DNA of 19,342 bases from Acidobacteriaceae bacterium. GTDB lineage: Bacteria; Acidobacteriota; Terriglobia; Terriglobales; Acidobacteriaceae. Both the position numbers and the translations under genes were made by a program. Location of the stretch: positions 11,796 to 31,137 of the forward strand of contig PMHC01000061.1 of NCBI GenBank assembly GCA_003156495.1, in the 5' to 3' direction. This document shows, one piece after another, positions 1 to 8,905 of this stretch (position 1 is the stretch's first letter; each line of letters starts with the position of its first letter). Below the pieces are notes generated by a model. It ran no database searches, had not been told where the DNA came from, and worked only from the letters and a program-made list of their open reading frames with translations.

Positions 1-3000
1 CCGAAGAGTTTTTGCACGCGGCTGCTCATGCTGGCGTTAAGCGCGCCGCCCAGCAGCGCGTCGGCGGAGGTGGAGGCGGCGTGCTCCTGCTGCTGCGTGT
101 AGAGCCGCTGCTGGCTGGCGGTGCGGCCCAGCGCCAGCAGTGAAACCACGTCGGCCTCGGGCAGCGGCGGATCGCTGCGGTAGATCACCGACATTTTTTG
201 CGGCGTGCCGTGCAGCCCCAGCGAGATGTCGTAATCTTCCACCCGCGCCGTGGCGTTCAAGTCGATCATCGGCTCGATGCGGACCGGGTTGGTGAAGTTG
301 ATGTCGCCGCGTTCGAGCTCGTAGCGCGTGCCGGCGATCATGGCGCTGCCCTCAGAGATGGACACACGGCCCAGCAGTGTGGGCGAAGCCAGCGTGCCGC
401 GCACGCGCAGATTGACGCCGCCGGCCAGCTTGGCGAAGCCGTTCTGGAAGTTCAACTGCGGCGAGGAGCCGATGTGCACATCCAGCCGCACATGATTCGA
501 GGGCGCGTCGGCGGGCGTAATCGCCGTTCCCGCGGTGCTGGTCTGCGCGGCCAGCGATGCCAGATCGAAATCGGGACTGGTACTGAAGCGCGTAATCACC
601 ACTTCGCCGCCCAGCAGCAGATTGTTCTGCGAGCCCTGCAGTTGCAGCTTGGCATCGACCAGCGAGCTGACGCCCTGCGGATAGCGCACGCGCACGCTAT
701 TGCCCGTTACCGAGAGGTTGGCATAGATGCCGCGCTCGTAGGCCAGGTAGCCGCCCACATTCAACTGGCCGCCGCCGCTGACCGCCGTAAGATTTTTTAC
801 GTCGAGCCGGTTCTGGCTGAACTCGAGCGTGCCGTGCATCTGGCTCAGGCCGTTGGAAAGATCGCGAAGCGAGAGCGAGCCGTTGCGAAGATCGACACGG
901 CCTTGCAGATTAGGGTGCTGCATGGGCCCGTGCGCTTCCACCTGAAAGGTAGTGAGACCGCTGGCGGTCAAATCCGGATCGAGAGTTTCGGCCAATTTCA
1001 GATTGACCGAACCGCTGGCGGCAAAATCCAGTTGCCGCGCGCCCTGCAGCGACAGGCCGCCCTGCATGCGCATGTCGGTCTGATCGCCGGTTACATGCAA
1101 CGGATCGAGAACGATTCGTCCATTGGCGAGAGTGGCGTGCGCACCGCCCACGCCTTGCAGACGAACGCCGGCCAACGTCATCGCCAACTCGCGGAGCCGC
1201 GCCTCGCCGCGCAACTGTTCGACGTGGGCCAGCGGTCCGTTCACCGTAATCGTGCCGGCCAGCAACGAATCGCCGCTGAAGGCTTTTACGTGCGCCATCT
1301 TCAGCAGCACGCCGACATTGAAGCGGGAAAAATCGAGCTGCGCCTGGGTCGGATAGCCGCCGCCGAGCTGCGTTTGGCCACGCAGCGTCAGGCCCGCGCC
1401 TTCCATCTGCGAGGTCGCGTTGTAGTTCAGCGTGCGATTGGCGGCGCTGTGCACGGTCGCGGTTAATGCGCCGAAGCGTTGCCCGCCCGCGGTCAAAGAA
1501 CTGATTGCCGCGTGACCATCCAGATGCGGATCGGCGACCGTACCTGCGGCGATGAGTGCCAGATTCAGCTTGCCGTTGACGTCCCAGCCGCGGCGCTGGA
1601 TCGAACCGATGCGCGCGATATCGATGCCCGCGCCGCGCGCGTCGGCCTGGAAGCGCTTGCTCTTGAAGTCGTAGCTGCCAGAGGCCGAAAACGTGCCGCC
1701 GGCAACGCCCAGCCTCGCCGAGCCGACCTTGAGCGTTTGGCCGGCCAGCGAGCCCTGCGCGTGCAGACGTTCGAAGGCTTCGCCGTACAGGCTGCCGCCG
1801 GCCATCTCAAGCGAGCCCGAGGCCGAAGGCGCGCGCAACATCCCTTCCACCTGAACGCGCGCATCAAAGAGGCCCGTGACAGGCAGCTTCTTATTTTCTT
1901 TTGTGGCGATGAACGGCTGCACGTCGGCGACATTCAACTTGTCAATTTCCAGCCGCGCATGCACTGTGGAGTTGCCGCCGTAAGCCGGCGGACGTGGCGC
2001 GGCGTCAAGCGTTCCGACGAGCGACACGCGCGCCTTGCCGCGAATCAACTGCGCGCGCTGGATGGCGATCTGCGCCGGCGAATAGCTGCCCACGGCGTCA
2101 ATCTCGTCAAGATAGACGAACTGCGATTGATTGCCATCCGTCGGCATTTCCAGCGAGAGCCTCGTAGCCTTCAGGTCTCCGGCCAAATGCGGCTTGGCCA
2201 GCGAGTCCGTCCACGCGCCGTGAAAATCGGCCTCTCCGGCAAGCACCAGAGGCAGCGCCGCGGCGCCGATTCTGCCCATGCGCTTTACGCCCAGCACGCG
2301 AAGCGCGGTGTCGAATTCGGCTAGATTGCGCGAGTGAAAATCCAGGCTCAATCCCGACGGGTTGGTCATCGGATAGACGCCCAACTGGCCGTGCGCTTCG
2401 AGCACGCTGGCCGGCAGATGCAGTTCCAGCTTTCGCAGATCCACGCCGCCATTGCGGTGCGTGTAGGTCGCATCGATCGCGCCATTGGCCGGCGCCTCTC
2501 CGGCCGGCGTTTGCCGCGAAGGGCTCAGGCCGAGCGCCGTGGTGATCGTAATGCTGCTGTTCTCTCCGTTGGCCCACTCCGCGGTCGCCTTGCCGTTCAG
2601 CCGCGCATCAATGCCCAGCCGGCGATAGGCCGGCGTACAGAGCATGTCGAGAACCGCATCCACCGACACGCCGCGAAAATCGGCCCGCACCTTGCCGTTC
2701 ATGGGAATGTCGGGGACCACGTCGCGCACGGTGGTGTCGCGGCTGACCGACGAACTGGGAACGGCCGGCGACGAGCCCGTGTACCAGGGCGACAGATCGA
2801 CAAAGCCGGCGATTTCGCCGCCCTGGCGCAGCCGCACCAGAACCTGCGTAATCAGCAGACGGCGCTGGTCGGCATGGGCCCAGGCGTCAAGATTGATGCC
2901 CCGCGCGGTTACGTCCTTGCCGGTGTAAGAGGCATTTTCGGCGTGCACGCTGCCGTCGAGATGGAATGCGCCGCCCTGGCCGCCGCCGATCAGATTCACG

Positions 3001-4004
3001 TGCGCGATACCCTCGGGCACATCCGGGTATCCGGTAATCGGATCGATCAGGCTCAGGTCCAGATCGCCGGCGATTTTGGCCTGCCAGCGCGGATGGCGAA
3101 AGTCGTCGAGCACGCCGTTGACTTCAAGCACGCGGTCTTTGCTTCCCCAATTGTGCGCCGTGAGCCGCGCATTGCGCAGCCACAGCCGCGTACGCTCCAG
3201 ATCGAGCGTGGCTTCGATTTTGCCGTGCACCGGATGATAATTTTTCTTGGGCAGGCGGCGGGAAAGATCGAGATCCGTAGCGCCCAGTTGGATTCTGTAC
3301 AACTCGGCCGAAGTGGGCGTGGCGGGCGCGTAGCCCACCGCCAACGCAAGATGGCTGACGGAGAAATCGAGCGGCGCGTAACGGTCCTGATTGTCGAAGC
3401 CGGTGGCGCGGCTTTCAAAATCGATCAGCCCCTGTTCGACCGCGACGCGGCCGGCACGCAGCTTGAAGAGCGTATCGATCGCGGATTTGTTTGCCTTTCG
3501 CGGTTTGCGCGGCTGCGGCTGATTGGTCGAGCCATTGGGATACACGATGAAGTGCAGCCGCGGTTGGTCGATCTCCAAACTGTGCAGCAGAATTTGCGGG
3601 CTCAGCAAATTGAGCACGCTGATTTGCACGCGCAGATGCGCAATGCGCGCGTAGGGCGCGTCGTTGGCGTCTTCCAGGCCGTGAATCACCAGCCCGTCGG
3701 CCTCGGCCTCAAGGCGAAGCAAATGCCAATGGAAGGCGGCAATCTCCACGCGACCGCCGGTGAGCGTTTCAATCTCGACGATCAGACGCTTGCGCACCAG
3801 ATTTTCAACGACGGACGAGCTGGCGACAAAATAAAAACCCACGGCGGCAACGGCCAGCAGCGCGGCAACAGTCGCGGCCGCAAGAGGCAGATGGCGCAAG
3901 AAGAAGCGGCGCAGGCGGCTGCGCGGCTGTGGCGCGGCAAGCGGCGGCGCGGACGCGGCAAGCGCCGGCTCGGCTGGAATCGGAGGCTTTTCGTCTTCGC
4001 TCAT
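1..4004 (-). CDS. tamB: TamB-family translocation and assembly module protein (DUF490), 3' end cut by the window edge
   Basis: I translated this minus-strand frame by hand; it is open from the ATG at 4004 to the left edge (about 1334 codons). The start is MSEDEKPPIP, then a Pro/Ala-rich cytoplasmic tail, a basic RSRLRRFFLRH stretch and one membrane anchor at about residues 40-62. An AsmA/TamB-like beginning follows (VENLVRKRLIVEIETLTGGRVEI). The rest is beta-rich repeat sequence, as expected for the lipid-conducting periplasmic groove of TamB. The last visible residues, SSRVQKLFG after ADVVSLLALGRT, match the start of the conserved C-terminal DUF490 region, so perhaps 100-200 residues are missing. 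TamB is anchored in the inner membrane and spans the periplasm, working with an Omp85 partner in outer-membrane protein assembly and phospholipid transport. The start overlaps the upstream stop (ATGA) and has a strong ribosome site, so it is the last visible gene of an operon with the SurA-like and Omp85 genes. Confidence 0.93.
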   Translation of the reverse strand, partial: MSEDEKPPIPAEPALAASAPPLAAPQPRSRLRRFFLRHLPLAAATVAALLAVAAVGFYFVASSSVVENLVRKRLIVEIETLTGGRVEIAAFHWHLLRLEAEADGLVIHGLEDANDAPYARIAHLRVQISVLNLLSPQILLHSLEIDQPRLHFIVYPNGSTNQPQPRKPRKANKSAIDTLFKLRAGRVAVEQGLIDFESRATGFDNQDRYAPLDFSVSHLALAVGYAPATPTSAELYRIQLGATDLDLSRRLPKKNYHPVHGKIEATLDLERTRLWLRNARLTAHNWGSKDRVLEVNGVLDDFRHPRWQAKIAGDLDLSLIDPITGYPDVPEGIAHVNLIGGGQGGAFHLDGSVHAENASYTGKDVTARGINLDAWAHADQRRLLITQVLVRLRQGGEIAGFVDLSPWYTGSSPAVPSSSVSRDTTVRDVVPDIPMNGKVRADFRGVSVDAVLDMLCTPAYRRLGIDARLNGKATAEWANGENSSITITTALGLSPSRQTPAGEAPANGAIDATYTHRNGGVDLRKLELHLPASVLEAHGQLGVYPMTNPSGLSLDFHSRNLAEFDTALRVLGVKRMGRIGAAALPLVLAGEADFHGAWTDSLAKPHLAGDLKATRLSLEMPTDGNQSQFVYLDEIDAVGSYSPAQIAIQRAQLIRGKARVSLVGTLDAAPRPPAYGGNSTVHARLEIDKLNVADVQPFIATKENKKLPVTGLFDARVQVEGMLRAPSASGSLEMAGGSLYGEAFERLHAQGSLAGQTLKVGSARLGVAGGTFSASGSYDFKSKRFQADARGAGIDIARIGSIQRRGWDVNGKLNLALIAAGTVADPHLDGHAAISSLTAGGQRFGALTATVHSAANRTLNYNATSQMEGAGLTLRGQTQLGGGYPTQAQLDFSRFNVGVLLKMAHVKAFSGDSLLAGTITVNGPLAHVEQLRGEARLRELAMTLAGVRLQGVGGAHATLANGRIVLDPLHVTGDQTDMRMQGGLSLQGARQLDFAASGSVNLKLAETLDPDLTASGLTTFQVEAHGPMQHPNLQGRVDLRNGSLSLRDLSNGLSQMHGTLEFSQNRLDVKNLTAVSGGGQLNVGGYLAYERGIYANLSVTGNSVRVRYPQGVSSLVDAKLQLQGSQNNLLLGGEVVITRFSTSPDFDLASLAAQTSTAGTAITPADAPSNHVRLDVHIGSSPQLNFQNGFAKLAGGVNLRVRGTLASPTLLGRVSISEGSAMIAGTRYELERGDINFTNPVRIEPMIDLNATARVEDYDISLGLHGTPQKMSVIYRSDPPLPEADVVSLLALGRTASQQRLYTQQQEHAASTSADALLGGALNASMSSRVQKLF

Positions 4005-4780
4005 AGACCTCCTTTTCCCGGGCTATGCGCGGTCGGCGCGCCTTCGTCGTCGGGCGCGAGCGCGGGATCGAGCACCTCGACGTCGCCTTGCTGGCGCAGA
4101 TTCTTGAGCCAATCGTCGAAGAGCGCATTCACCTGCTGTTGCAGCAAAATCTCTTGAATGCGGCTGGAGACCTGCTTGAGCGGAGGCGCCGTCTCGCCTG
4201 CCGCGTACTGCGGCAACAGCGTTTCGCGATAGTAGCTTTCAATCTGCTGCGGCGTAATCTGAATTCCCTGCCGGAAGCGCATCTCGATGAAACGAAGAAT
4301 CTCCAGCCGGTAGCGCAGATAGGCTTCCACGCGCTCCGGCGTAATCCCGTGCGCAGCTAAAAAAGACTTCCAACCTGCGGCGGAGGCGCAGTCCTGACGC
4401 CCGCAATCCGGCAGGGTTTTGCGAATCTCGTCCAGCCGCGCGCTCACTTCTTCTTCGGTGGGCATCACGGCCTGCATGTCTTCGCGGCGAATCTGCTGCT
4501 CGATCAAATTACGGCTGATCAGCCGCTCCAGCACCCGCGAGCGGTTCGGTTCGTCCTGCCGCCTGCGGTTGGGCTCCAGAAACGAAAGCTGGATCTCGTC
4601 GTCTATGTCGCTGGATAAAATTACGTGCCGGTTCACGACCGCCACCGCGCGATCGAGCACGACGAAGTTGCTGACCGGCTGAATTTTTTCCTGCGCGGCG
4701 CAGGGCAAAACTGCCGCGACCGCCAGGCAAACCTCCAGCGCCCGCAGCCTGCAATTCCAGATTGGCTTTCGCTCGCGCAT
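4001..4780 (-). CDS. SurA-like periplasmic chaperone (SurA N-terminal domain only, no parvulin domain)
   Basis: A 259-residue protein with a Sec-type signal peptide (MRERKPIWNCRLRALEVCLAVAAVLPCAA, cleavage probably before QEK). The segment LDRAVAVVNRHVILSSDIDDEI at about residues 42-63 resembles the first helices of the SurA N-terminal chaperone domain. A long charged helical region follows, then a C-terminal helix near residues 205-235 (VSSRIQEILLQQQVNALFDDWL) that resembles the SurA C-terminal return helix. No parvulin PPIase domain is visible; E. coli SurA is about 430 residues with two. The likely role is holding unfolded outer-membrane proteins in the periplasm rather than proline isomerisation. 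The ATG shares its A with the bamA stop (TGATG), and the gene ends in an ATGA overlap with tamB, so all three are probably translationally coupled. Family assignment is by motif; the substrate is inferred. Confidence 0.82.
   Translation of the reverse strand: MRERKPIWNCRLRALEVCLAVAAVLPCAAQEKIQPVSNFVVLDRAVAVVNRHVILSSDIDDEIQLSFLEPNRRRQDEPNRSRVLERLISRNLIEQQIRREDMQAVMPTEEEVSARLDEIRKTLPDCGRQDCASAAGWKSFLAAHGITPERVEAYLRYRLEILRFIEMRFRQGIQITPQQIESYYRETLLPQYAAGETAPPLKQVSSRIQEILLQQQVNALFDDWLKNLRQQGDVEVLDPALAPDDEGAPTAHSPGKGGL
4007..4014 (-). promoter_or_regulatory. Strong Shine-Dalgarno site for tamB
   Basis: Read on the minus strand this is AAGGAGGT, a nearly perfect anti-16S match, ending 2 nt before the ATG at 4004. 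It lies inside the last codons of the SurA-like gene. It fixes the tamB start and supports translational coupling with the upstream gene. The spacing is shorter than usual. Confidence 0.75.
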
Positions 4781-7700
4781 CAGAAGGCCTGCCCCAAGCT
4801 GAAGAAGAAGTTGAAGTGCTGCGCCTGGCCCACATATGGATTGGAGAGAAAATTCGGGCTTACCGAATAGTTGATGTTTACCGGATAGACCGGCGGATTG
4901 AGGTTGTAGCTGAAGTCGAAGCGGATGGGCCCGACCGGCGTGTGATAGCGCATGCCCAGCCCTAAAGCATGCGAAAAATCGTTAAAGCTGCACATGCCCT
5001 GCGGTCCGGTCGACGCGCTTGGCCCAGGCGGTGCGGAATCGGGATTTTTGTCGGCGGGAATATTGAGCTGTGGATCTTTGCAGGCGCTGCTTTTGGGCTG
5101 GCGTACGCGCAGCGCGCTGGCCCAGGCGTCGCCGGCGTTGGTAAAAACGTTGCCCATGTCGTGAAAGAGCACGAAGCTCATCGTATTGCCCATCCAGGGC
5201 AGCGTGGGCGGAGGCAGGCGCAGCTCGGTGCTGTTGGTCAGCGTGCCGGCGCCGCCGATCTCGTAGCCGGTTTCGGGATCGCGCGGTCCGGCGGCGTTCT
5301 GCGCAAAACCGCGCAGCGAAACCGCGCCGCCGGCATAAAGCCGCTCGGGCAGCGGAATCATGCCGCTCGAGCCAGCGCCGAAGGCGCGAATTTGCCCGTA
5401 GCGCGTATTGCGCGCCAGCACAAAACGATTTTTGTTAAAGCTGTAGTAACTCGAGTTCGAGGTATCGATGCGGTTGAACTCGGCCTGCGCGCCGAAGATC
5501 TTGGCCGAGAAAAACTCCTGAAAGCTGGTGTAGGTGCCCCGGTGCGCGTCCATCGGTACGTCGCGCGTGTCGCGAATCCAGGTAAAGGCCGGACCGCCCA
5601 CGCGCCGCGCCGTCGATAGCTCGGAAATTTCACCCGGATAAACCTGCAGGCTGCTGGCCGCCACTTTAACTCTTCGATAATTGATCTCGTAGATAAACGT
5701 GTTGGCGCGTGAGATCCAGGCTTCCGGATGGTTGAAATTCTCCGCCCAGCGCAGCGCCCCTTGCAGGCGCGAAGCCACGTAAGTCGAAACGTCCAGGCTG
5801 TTGGCGTAGCCTCCGGAGAGGGTAAAGCTCAGGTTCTGGTTGTATTCCAAGTGCGGAATCTGGTACTGCAAGCCGAGGCTCTGTTCAAGCAGGCCGTAGG
5901 TGCCGCGGACAGAAAAGGATTGATCGCGTCCGAAGATGCTGTTGCGCGTAACGTCTGCCAGCACGCGCAAGCTCACTCCGGTTTTGCCGTTGGGATCGCA
6001 TTTGACCCCGGCCACCAGCGCGCCGGCGCAGTTGTTCTGCGGCTGTCCGGTCTGCACTTCGAAGCCGCCGCCGTAGGTCAGCAGCCAGCGCCGCGCCTCT
6101 ACCGCCTGCAACAAAATTGTCTTATCCGTCTCGCCGCCGGTGGGATTGACCACGGCGGCGTTGACCTCGTTAAACAGCGCGAAGGAGTAAAGATTCCGTT
6201 GCGTATCGACCAAAGCGTCCTGGTCCAGCGGATTGCCGGCATGAATGGTGATCGCCTTGGCTACGGTTTTTGGGCGCGTCGTCCGCAGCCCCGTCAGCAA
6301 CACATTGTGCACAAAAAACTGCTTGCCTTCGTCAACGTGAAAGAGCACATCCACCTTGCCGCCGTTTTCCGGCTTCTGCGTCACCGTCACCGTCGCCTGA
6401 TTGAAGCCCTGGCTATAGTATTGGCCGATCAGCGCATCGTGGTCTCCGGCCAGATCGCGCGGCGAGAGCGCCTGGCCCGGCGTGGTGTTCATCAGCGCCT
6501 GCAACCGGATGGCGGGAATATGCTGGTTGCCATCGATTTCCACCGTGCCCACGCGCTGCTGTTCGCCTTCGGCGATATGGTAGAAAACCGTCAGCGGCGC
6601 GGTACGCTTTCCGTGCGAATCTTGCGCGGCCACGCGGCTTTCCGACGTCACCTTCACCTGCGCGAAACCGTTGTCGCGGTAGAGCGCCTCCAGCGCGTTC
6701 TCATCGGCCGACACCAGCGACTGGCTGTAAATTCCCTGGCGATCCAGCATGTCGGAGGCGTGTACGCTCAGCAGATCCATCAGCGGCGCCGCCGAAAAAT
6801 ACCGGTTGCCATCCACCACGACCTTTTCCACGCGCCGGCGCTCGCCCAACTGCACCGTATAGACAATCGTCACCAGTTGGTCGCCGGAGGCTTGCTGCTT
6901 GTGGTCGGCCTTGGCGTCGAAGTAGCCCAGCCGCTGGTAGTAGTCGCGCAGGCGGCGATTGCCTTCATTCAGCAGATCCTCGTCGACGCTGCCCTCCTCG
7001 AAGATCGGAATCAGCCGCTTGATGCGCTCCTCGCCGAGGCTGACTCCTTCCACTTCGACTTTCACCACCGGCCCGCGATGAGCCGTGAAGTGGTAGTTGA
7101 CCGCCGCGGCCGACGCATCATAAGTCGCCGATTCCAGCTTGACCTCGGCCTCCAGCCGGCCCTGCTTCTGGTAGGCCTTCAGCACGCCGTCTAGCGCGCG
7201 ATTGCCCGTGTCGCGGTCCACATGCTGGCCGCTGCGCAAATGCGCGTAACGGCAAAAGCTCTCCAGCGACATTTCCGGCTCACCCGTCATCTCGATTCGC
7301 CCCACGTGCGCGCGCCGACCCGAGGCGACCCGAAAAACGATGTCAACAAGCTGCTGGCTTGGCGCCGGCAGCGTCTGCGGCGTAATCGCCGGCTCGTAGT
7401 AACCATTGCTTTTAAGCGTATCGCGCATCTGTTCCACGGCCCGGTCAATTTTGGCCTTGGTCAGCCGCGTGCCGACTTCCAATTGGCCGGCCCGCTCCAA
7501 CTGCATATTCATGGTTGCGCCGGTCGCGCCGGTCACGCTCACCGCGCCAATAAAACTCCGCGGCGTTCCGCGGAAAACCAGCGCCACGCCTTCGCCCTGG
7601 CGCGCGCCGCCGGCCTCAATCGTGTCATAAAGTCCGGTCGCATAAAGCTGGCGCAAGCTCTTGCTCACGTCCTCGGCCAGCAGCGGCGCGCCCACGGTCT

Positions 7701-7965
7701 GGGCCAGATGGCCGGCCAGCGCGCCCAGTCGCTGCGATGAGAGACCCTCGAATGAAATGCTTTTTACCGGCAACCCTTCTAAAGAAGCAAGCGCGGCCTC
7801 CGGCGTTGGTCCCGGCGCGCCGGCATCGGTTTGCGCCCGCGCGGCCGCGCAAGCCAACAGCATGGCCAGCAAAACATAAGCGGCGTTAAACGCCGCGGCC
7901 CAGCCTCGTCGCCGAGGATTCCGGTTCGTCCAATATCGTGCCATCGGTTTGATCCGCAGAATCAT
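4780..7965 (-). CDS. bamA: Omp85/BamA-family outer-membrane assembly protein with about seven POTRA repeats
   Basis: A 1061-residue precursor. The signal peptide has an RRR n-region, a hydrophobic core and likely cleavage after ARA at residue 44. I count seven consecutive POTRA-like units, each opening with a strand such as VKSISFEG or RVEKVVVDG: about residues 66-133, 137-216, 219-298, 299-375, 378-467, 471-549 and 551-625. The 16-strand barrel domain runs from about 627 to the end. The lid-loop motif appears as LRGF at 884-887 (VRGF/Y in the family), with GPIRFDFSYNL near the end and a C-terminal aromatic residue (GQAF). Canonical BamA has five POTRAs and is about 800 residues; TamA has three. 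It inserts beta-barrel proteins into the outer membrane. As first gene before a SurA-like protein and TamB it could be the main BamA or a TamA-role paralogue. An alternative start is Met8 at 7944. Confidence 0.93.
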   Translation of the reverse strand: MILRIKPMARYWTNRNPRRRGWAAAFNAAYVLLAMLLACAAARAQTDAGAPGPTPEAALASLEGLPVKSISFEGLSSQRLGALAGHLAQTVGAPLLAEDVSKSLRQLYATGLYDTIEAGGARQGEGVALVFRGTPRSFIGAVSVTGATGATMNMQLERAGQLEVGTRLTKAKIDRAVEQMRDTLKSNGYYEPAITPQTLPAPSQQLVDIVFRVASGRRAHVGRIEMTGEPEMSLESFCRYAHLRSGQHVDRDTGNRALDGVLKAYQKQGRLEAEVKLESATYDASAAAVNYHFTAHRGPVVKVEVEGVSLGEERIKRLIPIFEEGSVDEDLLNEGNRRLRDYYQRLGYFDAKADHKQQASGDQLVTIVYTVQLGERRRVEKVVVDGNRYFSAAPLMDLLSVHASDMLDRQGIYSQSLVSADENALEALYRDNGFAQVKVTSESRVAAQDSHGKRTAPLTVFYHIAEGEQQRVGTVEIDGNQHIPAIRLQALMNTTPGQALSPRDLAGDHDALIGQYYSQGFNQATVTVTQKPENGGKVDVLFHVDEGKQFFVHNVLLTGLRTTRPKTVAKAITIHAGNPLDQDALVDTQRNLYSFALFNEVNAAVVNPTGGETDKTILLQAVEARRWLLTYGGGFEVQTGQPQNNCAGALVAGVKCDPNGKTGVSLRVLADVTRNSIFGRDQSFSVRGTYGLLEQSLGLQYQIPHLEYNQNLSFTLSGGYANSLDVSTYVASRLQGALRWAENFNHPEAWISRANTFIYEINYRRVKVAASSLQVYPGEISELSTARRVGGPAFTWIRDTRDVPMDAHRGTYTSFQEFFSAKIFGAQAEFNRIDTSNSSYYSFNKNRFVLARNTRYGQIRAFGAGSSGMIPLPERLYAGGAVSLRGFAQNAAGPRDPETGYEIGGAGTLTNSTELRLPPPTLPWMGNTMSFVLFHDMGNVFTNAGDAWASALRVRQPKSSACKDPQLNIPADKNPDSAPPGPSASTGPQGMCSFNDFSHALGLGMRYHTPVGPIRFDFSYNLNPPVYPVNINYSVSPNFLSNPYVGQAQHFNFFFSLGQAF

Positions 7966-8230
7966 ATCTCAGGAAAAAACGCCTCGGATTTCCTTCCGTC
8001 TTCAAGGCAGAAAAACGCACTCCAAATCGCTGACAGGCCGCCAGGGTTCGTGGTTATCTGATCCTCTCCGGTAGGCCCAAACCGCTCCCCTTATACTAAC
8101 GAGGAAGGTTGCCGCGGCCAAACCTGTAAATTCGGCCGTACTTTGCCTCCTTCGGCCCGGCATGGGCTGCCGCCGTTTGGTTTTGGCAAGGTGCTGCCGC
8201 GGATTTTATAAGCGATCGCGAAAGAAGCGC
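7966..8230. promoter_or_regulatory. Divergent intergenic region between bamA operon and ECF sigma gene
   Basis: This gap must hold the promoters of both the leftward envelope operon and the rightward sigma gene. I see no clear consensus -35/-10 pair. The best AT-rich hexamer is TATACT at 8092-8097, which lacks a matching -35 box. A GC-rich near-palindrome centred on CCGCGG lies at about 8106-8123, and TGCCGCGG recurs further right at about 8192. These could be operator elements, but this is weak evidence. No gene is visible. Confidence 0.4.
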
Positions 8231-8905
8231 ATGAACGATTCATCCTCTCCTGAAGCTCGCCGCTGCGAATCCGCCGACAGCGCTGACCCGCCCGCTGCGT
8301 TTTCAGCCTCCCGGCCAGCGGTCGCTCGCCCCATCTCGGCCGACAGCGATCTCGTGATTTCCGCGCAGGCCGGCGACCATTACGCCTTTGCCCAACTTTA
8401 CGCCCTGCACAAGCGGCGCATCTATTCCCTCTGCCTGCGCATGGTTGGCAGAGTGGCCGAGGCTGAAGATTTGACACAGGAGGTCTTCCTCCATCTCCAT
8501 CGCAAAATCACTTCTTTCCGCGGCGACTCGGCTTTTTCCACCTGGCTGCACCGGCTAGCCATCAATGTGGTTCTGATGCGTCTGCGCAAAAAGACTCTTT
8601 CGCTGGTCTCCCTCGACGAAGTGATGGCCCCCACCGCGGACGACAGCCCCGGCCGCAGCTTTGGCGCCGCCGACCCGGCCCTGGCCGGCGCCATCGACCG
8701 CCTCGCCCTGCAGCGTGCCATTTCCGAACTGCCGCCCGGCTACCGGCTGATCTTTATCCTTCACGATGTCGAAGGTTTTGAGCATAATGAAATTGCCTCA
8801 ATACTCGATTGCACGATAGGCAACAGCAAATCCCAGTTGCACAAGGCCCGCCTCAAGCTGCGCGATGCCCTGCGCACCGACAAGCGCCAGGAGGGGCGAT
8901 CATGA
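8231..8905 (+). CDS. ECF-type RNA polymerase sigma factor (sigma-70 family, RpoE-like)
   Basis: A 224-residue protein when started at the ATG at 8231 (MNDSSSPEARR). The frame extends upstream to an ATG at 8162, but that extension is Cys/Arg-rich and does not look like protein. A disordered N-terminus of about 40 residues is followed by region 2 (DLVISAQAGDHYAFAQLY to WLHRLAINVVLMRLRKK), with the region 2.2-type core EAEDLTQEVFL. After a variable linker comes region 4 (LQRAISELPPGYRLIFILHDVEGFEH), with the recognition helix in IASILDCTIGNSKSQLHKARLKLRDAL. Regions 1 and 3 are absent, as in ECF sigmas. It directs RNA polymerase to a stress regulon. The stop overlaps the start of a zinc-finger anti-sigma gene, its likely regulator. 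The regulon cannot be read here; the divergent bamA operon is a possible target by analogy with E. coli sigma-E. Confidence 0.93.
   Translation: MNDSSSPEARRCESADSADPPAAFSASRPAVARPISADSDLVISAQAGDHYAFAQLYALHKRRIYSLCLRMVGRVAEAEDLTQEVFLHLHRKITSFRGDSAFSTWLHRLAINVVLMRLRKKTLSLVSLDEVMAPTADDSPGRSFGAADPALAGAIDRLALQRAISELPPGYRLIFILHDVEGFEHNEIASILDCTIGNSKSQLHKARLKLRDALRTDKRQEGRS
8889..8896 (+). promoter_or_regulatory. Shine-Dalgarno site that sets the anti-sigma start
   Basis: AGGAGGGG lies 5 nt before the ATG at 8902, within the final codons of the sigma gene. It supports 8902 rather than any upstream in-frame start and indicates coupled translation of the pair. Confidence 0.7.

Noticed and set aside
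198..4157. Three consecutive long plus-strand open frames (198-1466, 1479-2324, 2334-4157) rich in Arg, His and Gln
   Set aside because: They all lie in one frame exactly antisense to the tamB codons. Their composition is that of a mirror frame, while the minus strand gives a clear TamB with anchor, ribosome site and coupling.
5728..7194. 488-codon plus-strand open frame
   Set aside because: Antisense to the POTRA region of bamA, with no recognisable domain or ribosome site; a GC-driven shadow.
8162..8230. Extended N-terminus for the sigma factor
   Set aside because: The 23 extra residues are Cys/Arg-rich with no family resemblance; ATG at 8231 gives a normal ECF N-terminus.
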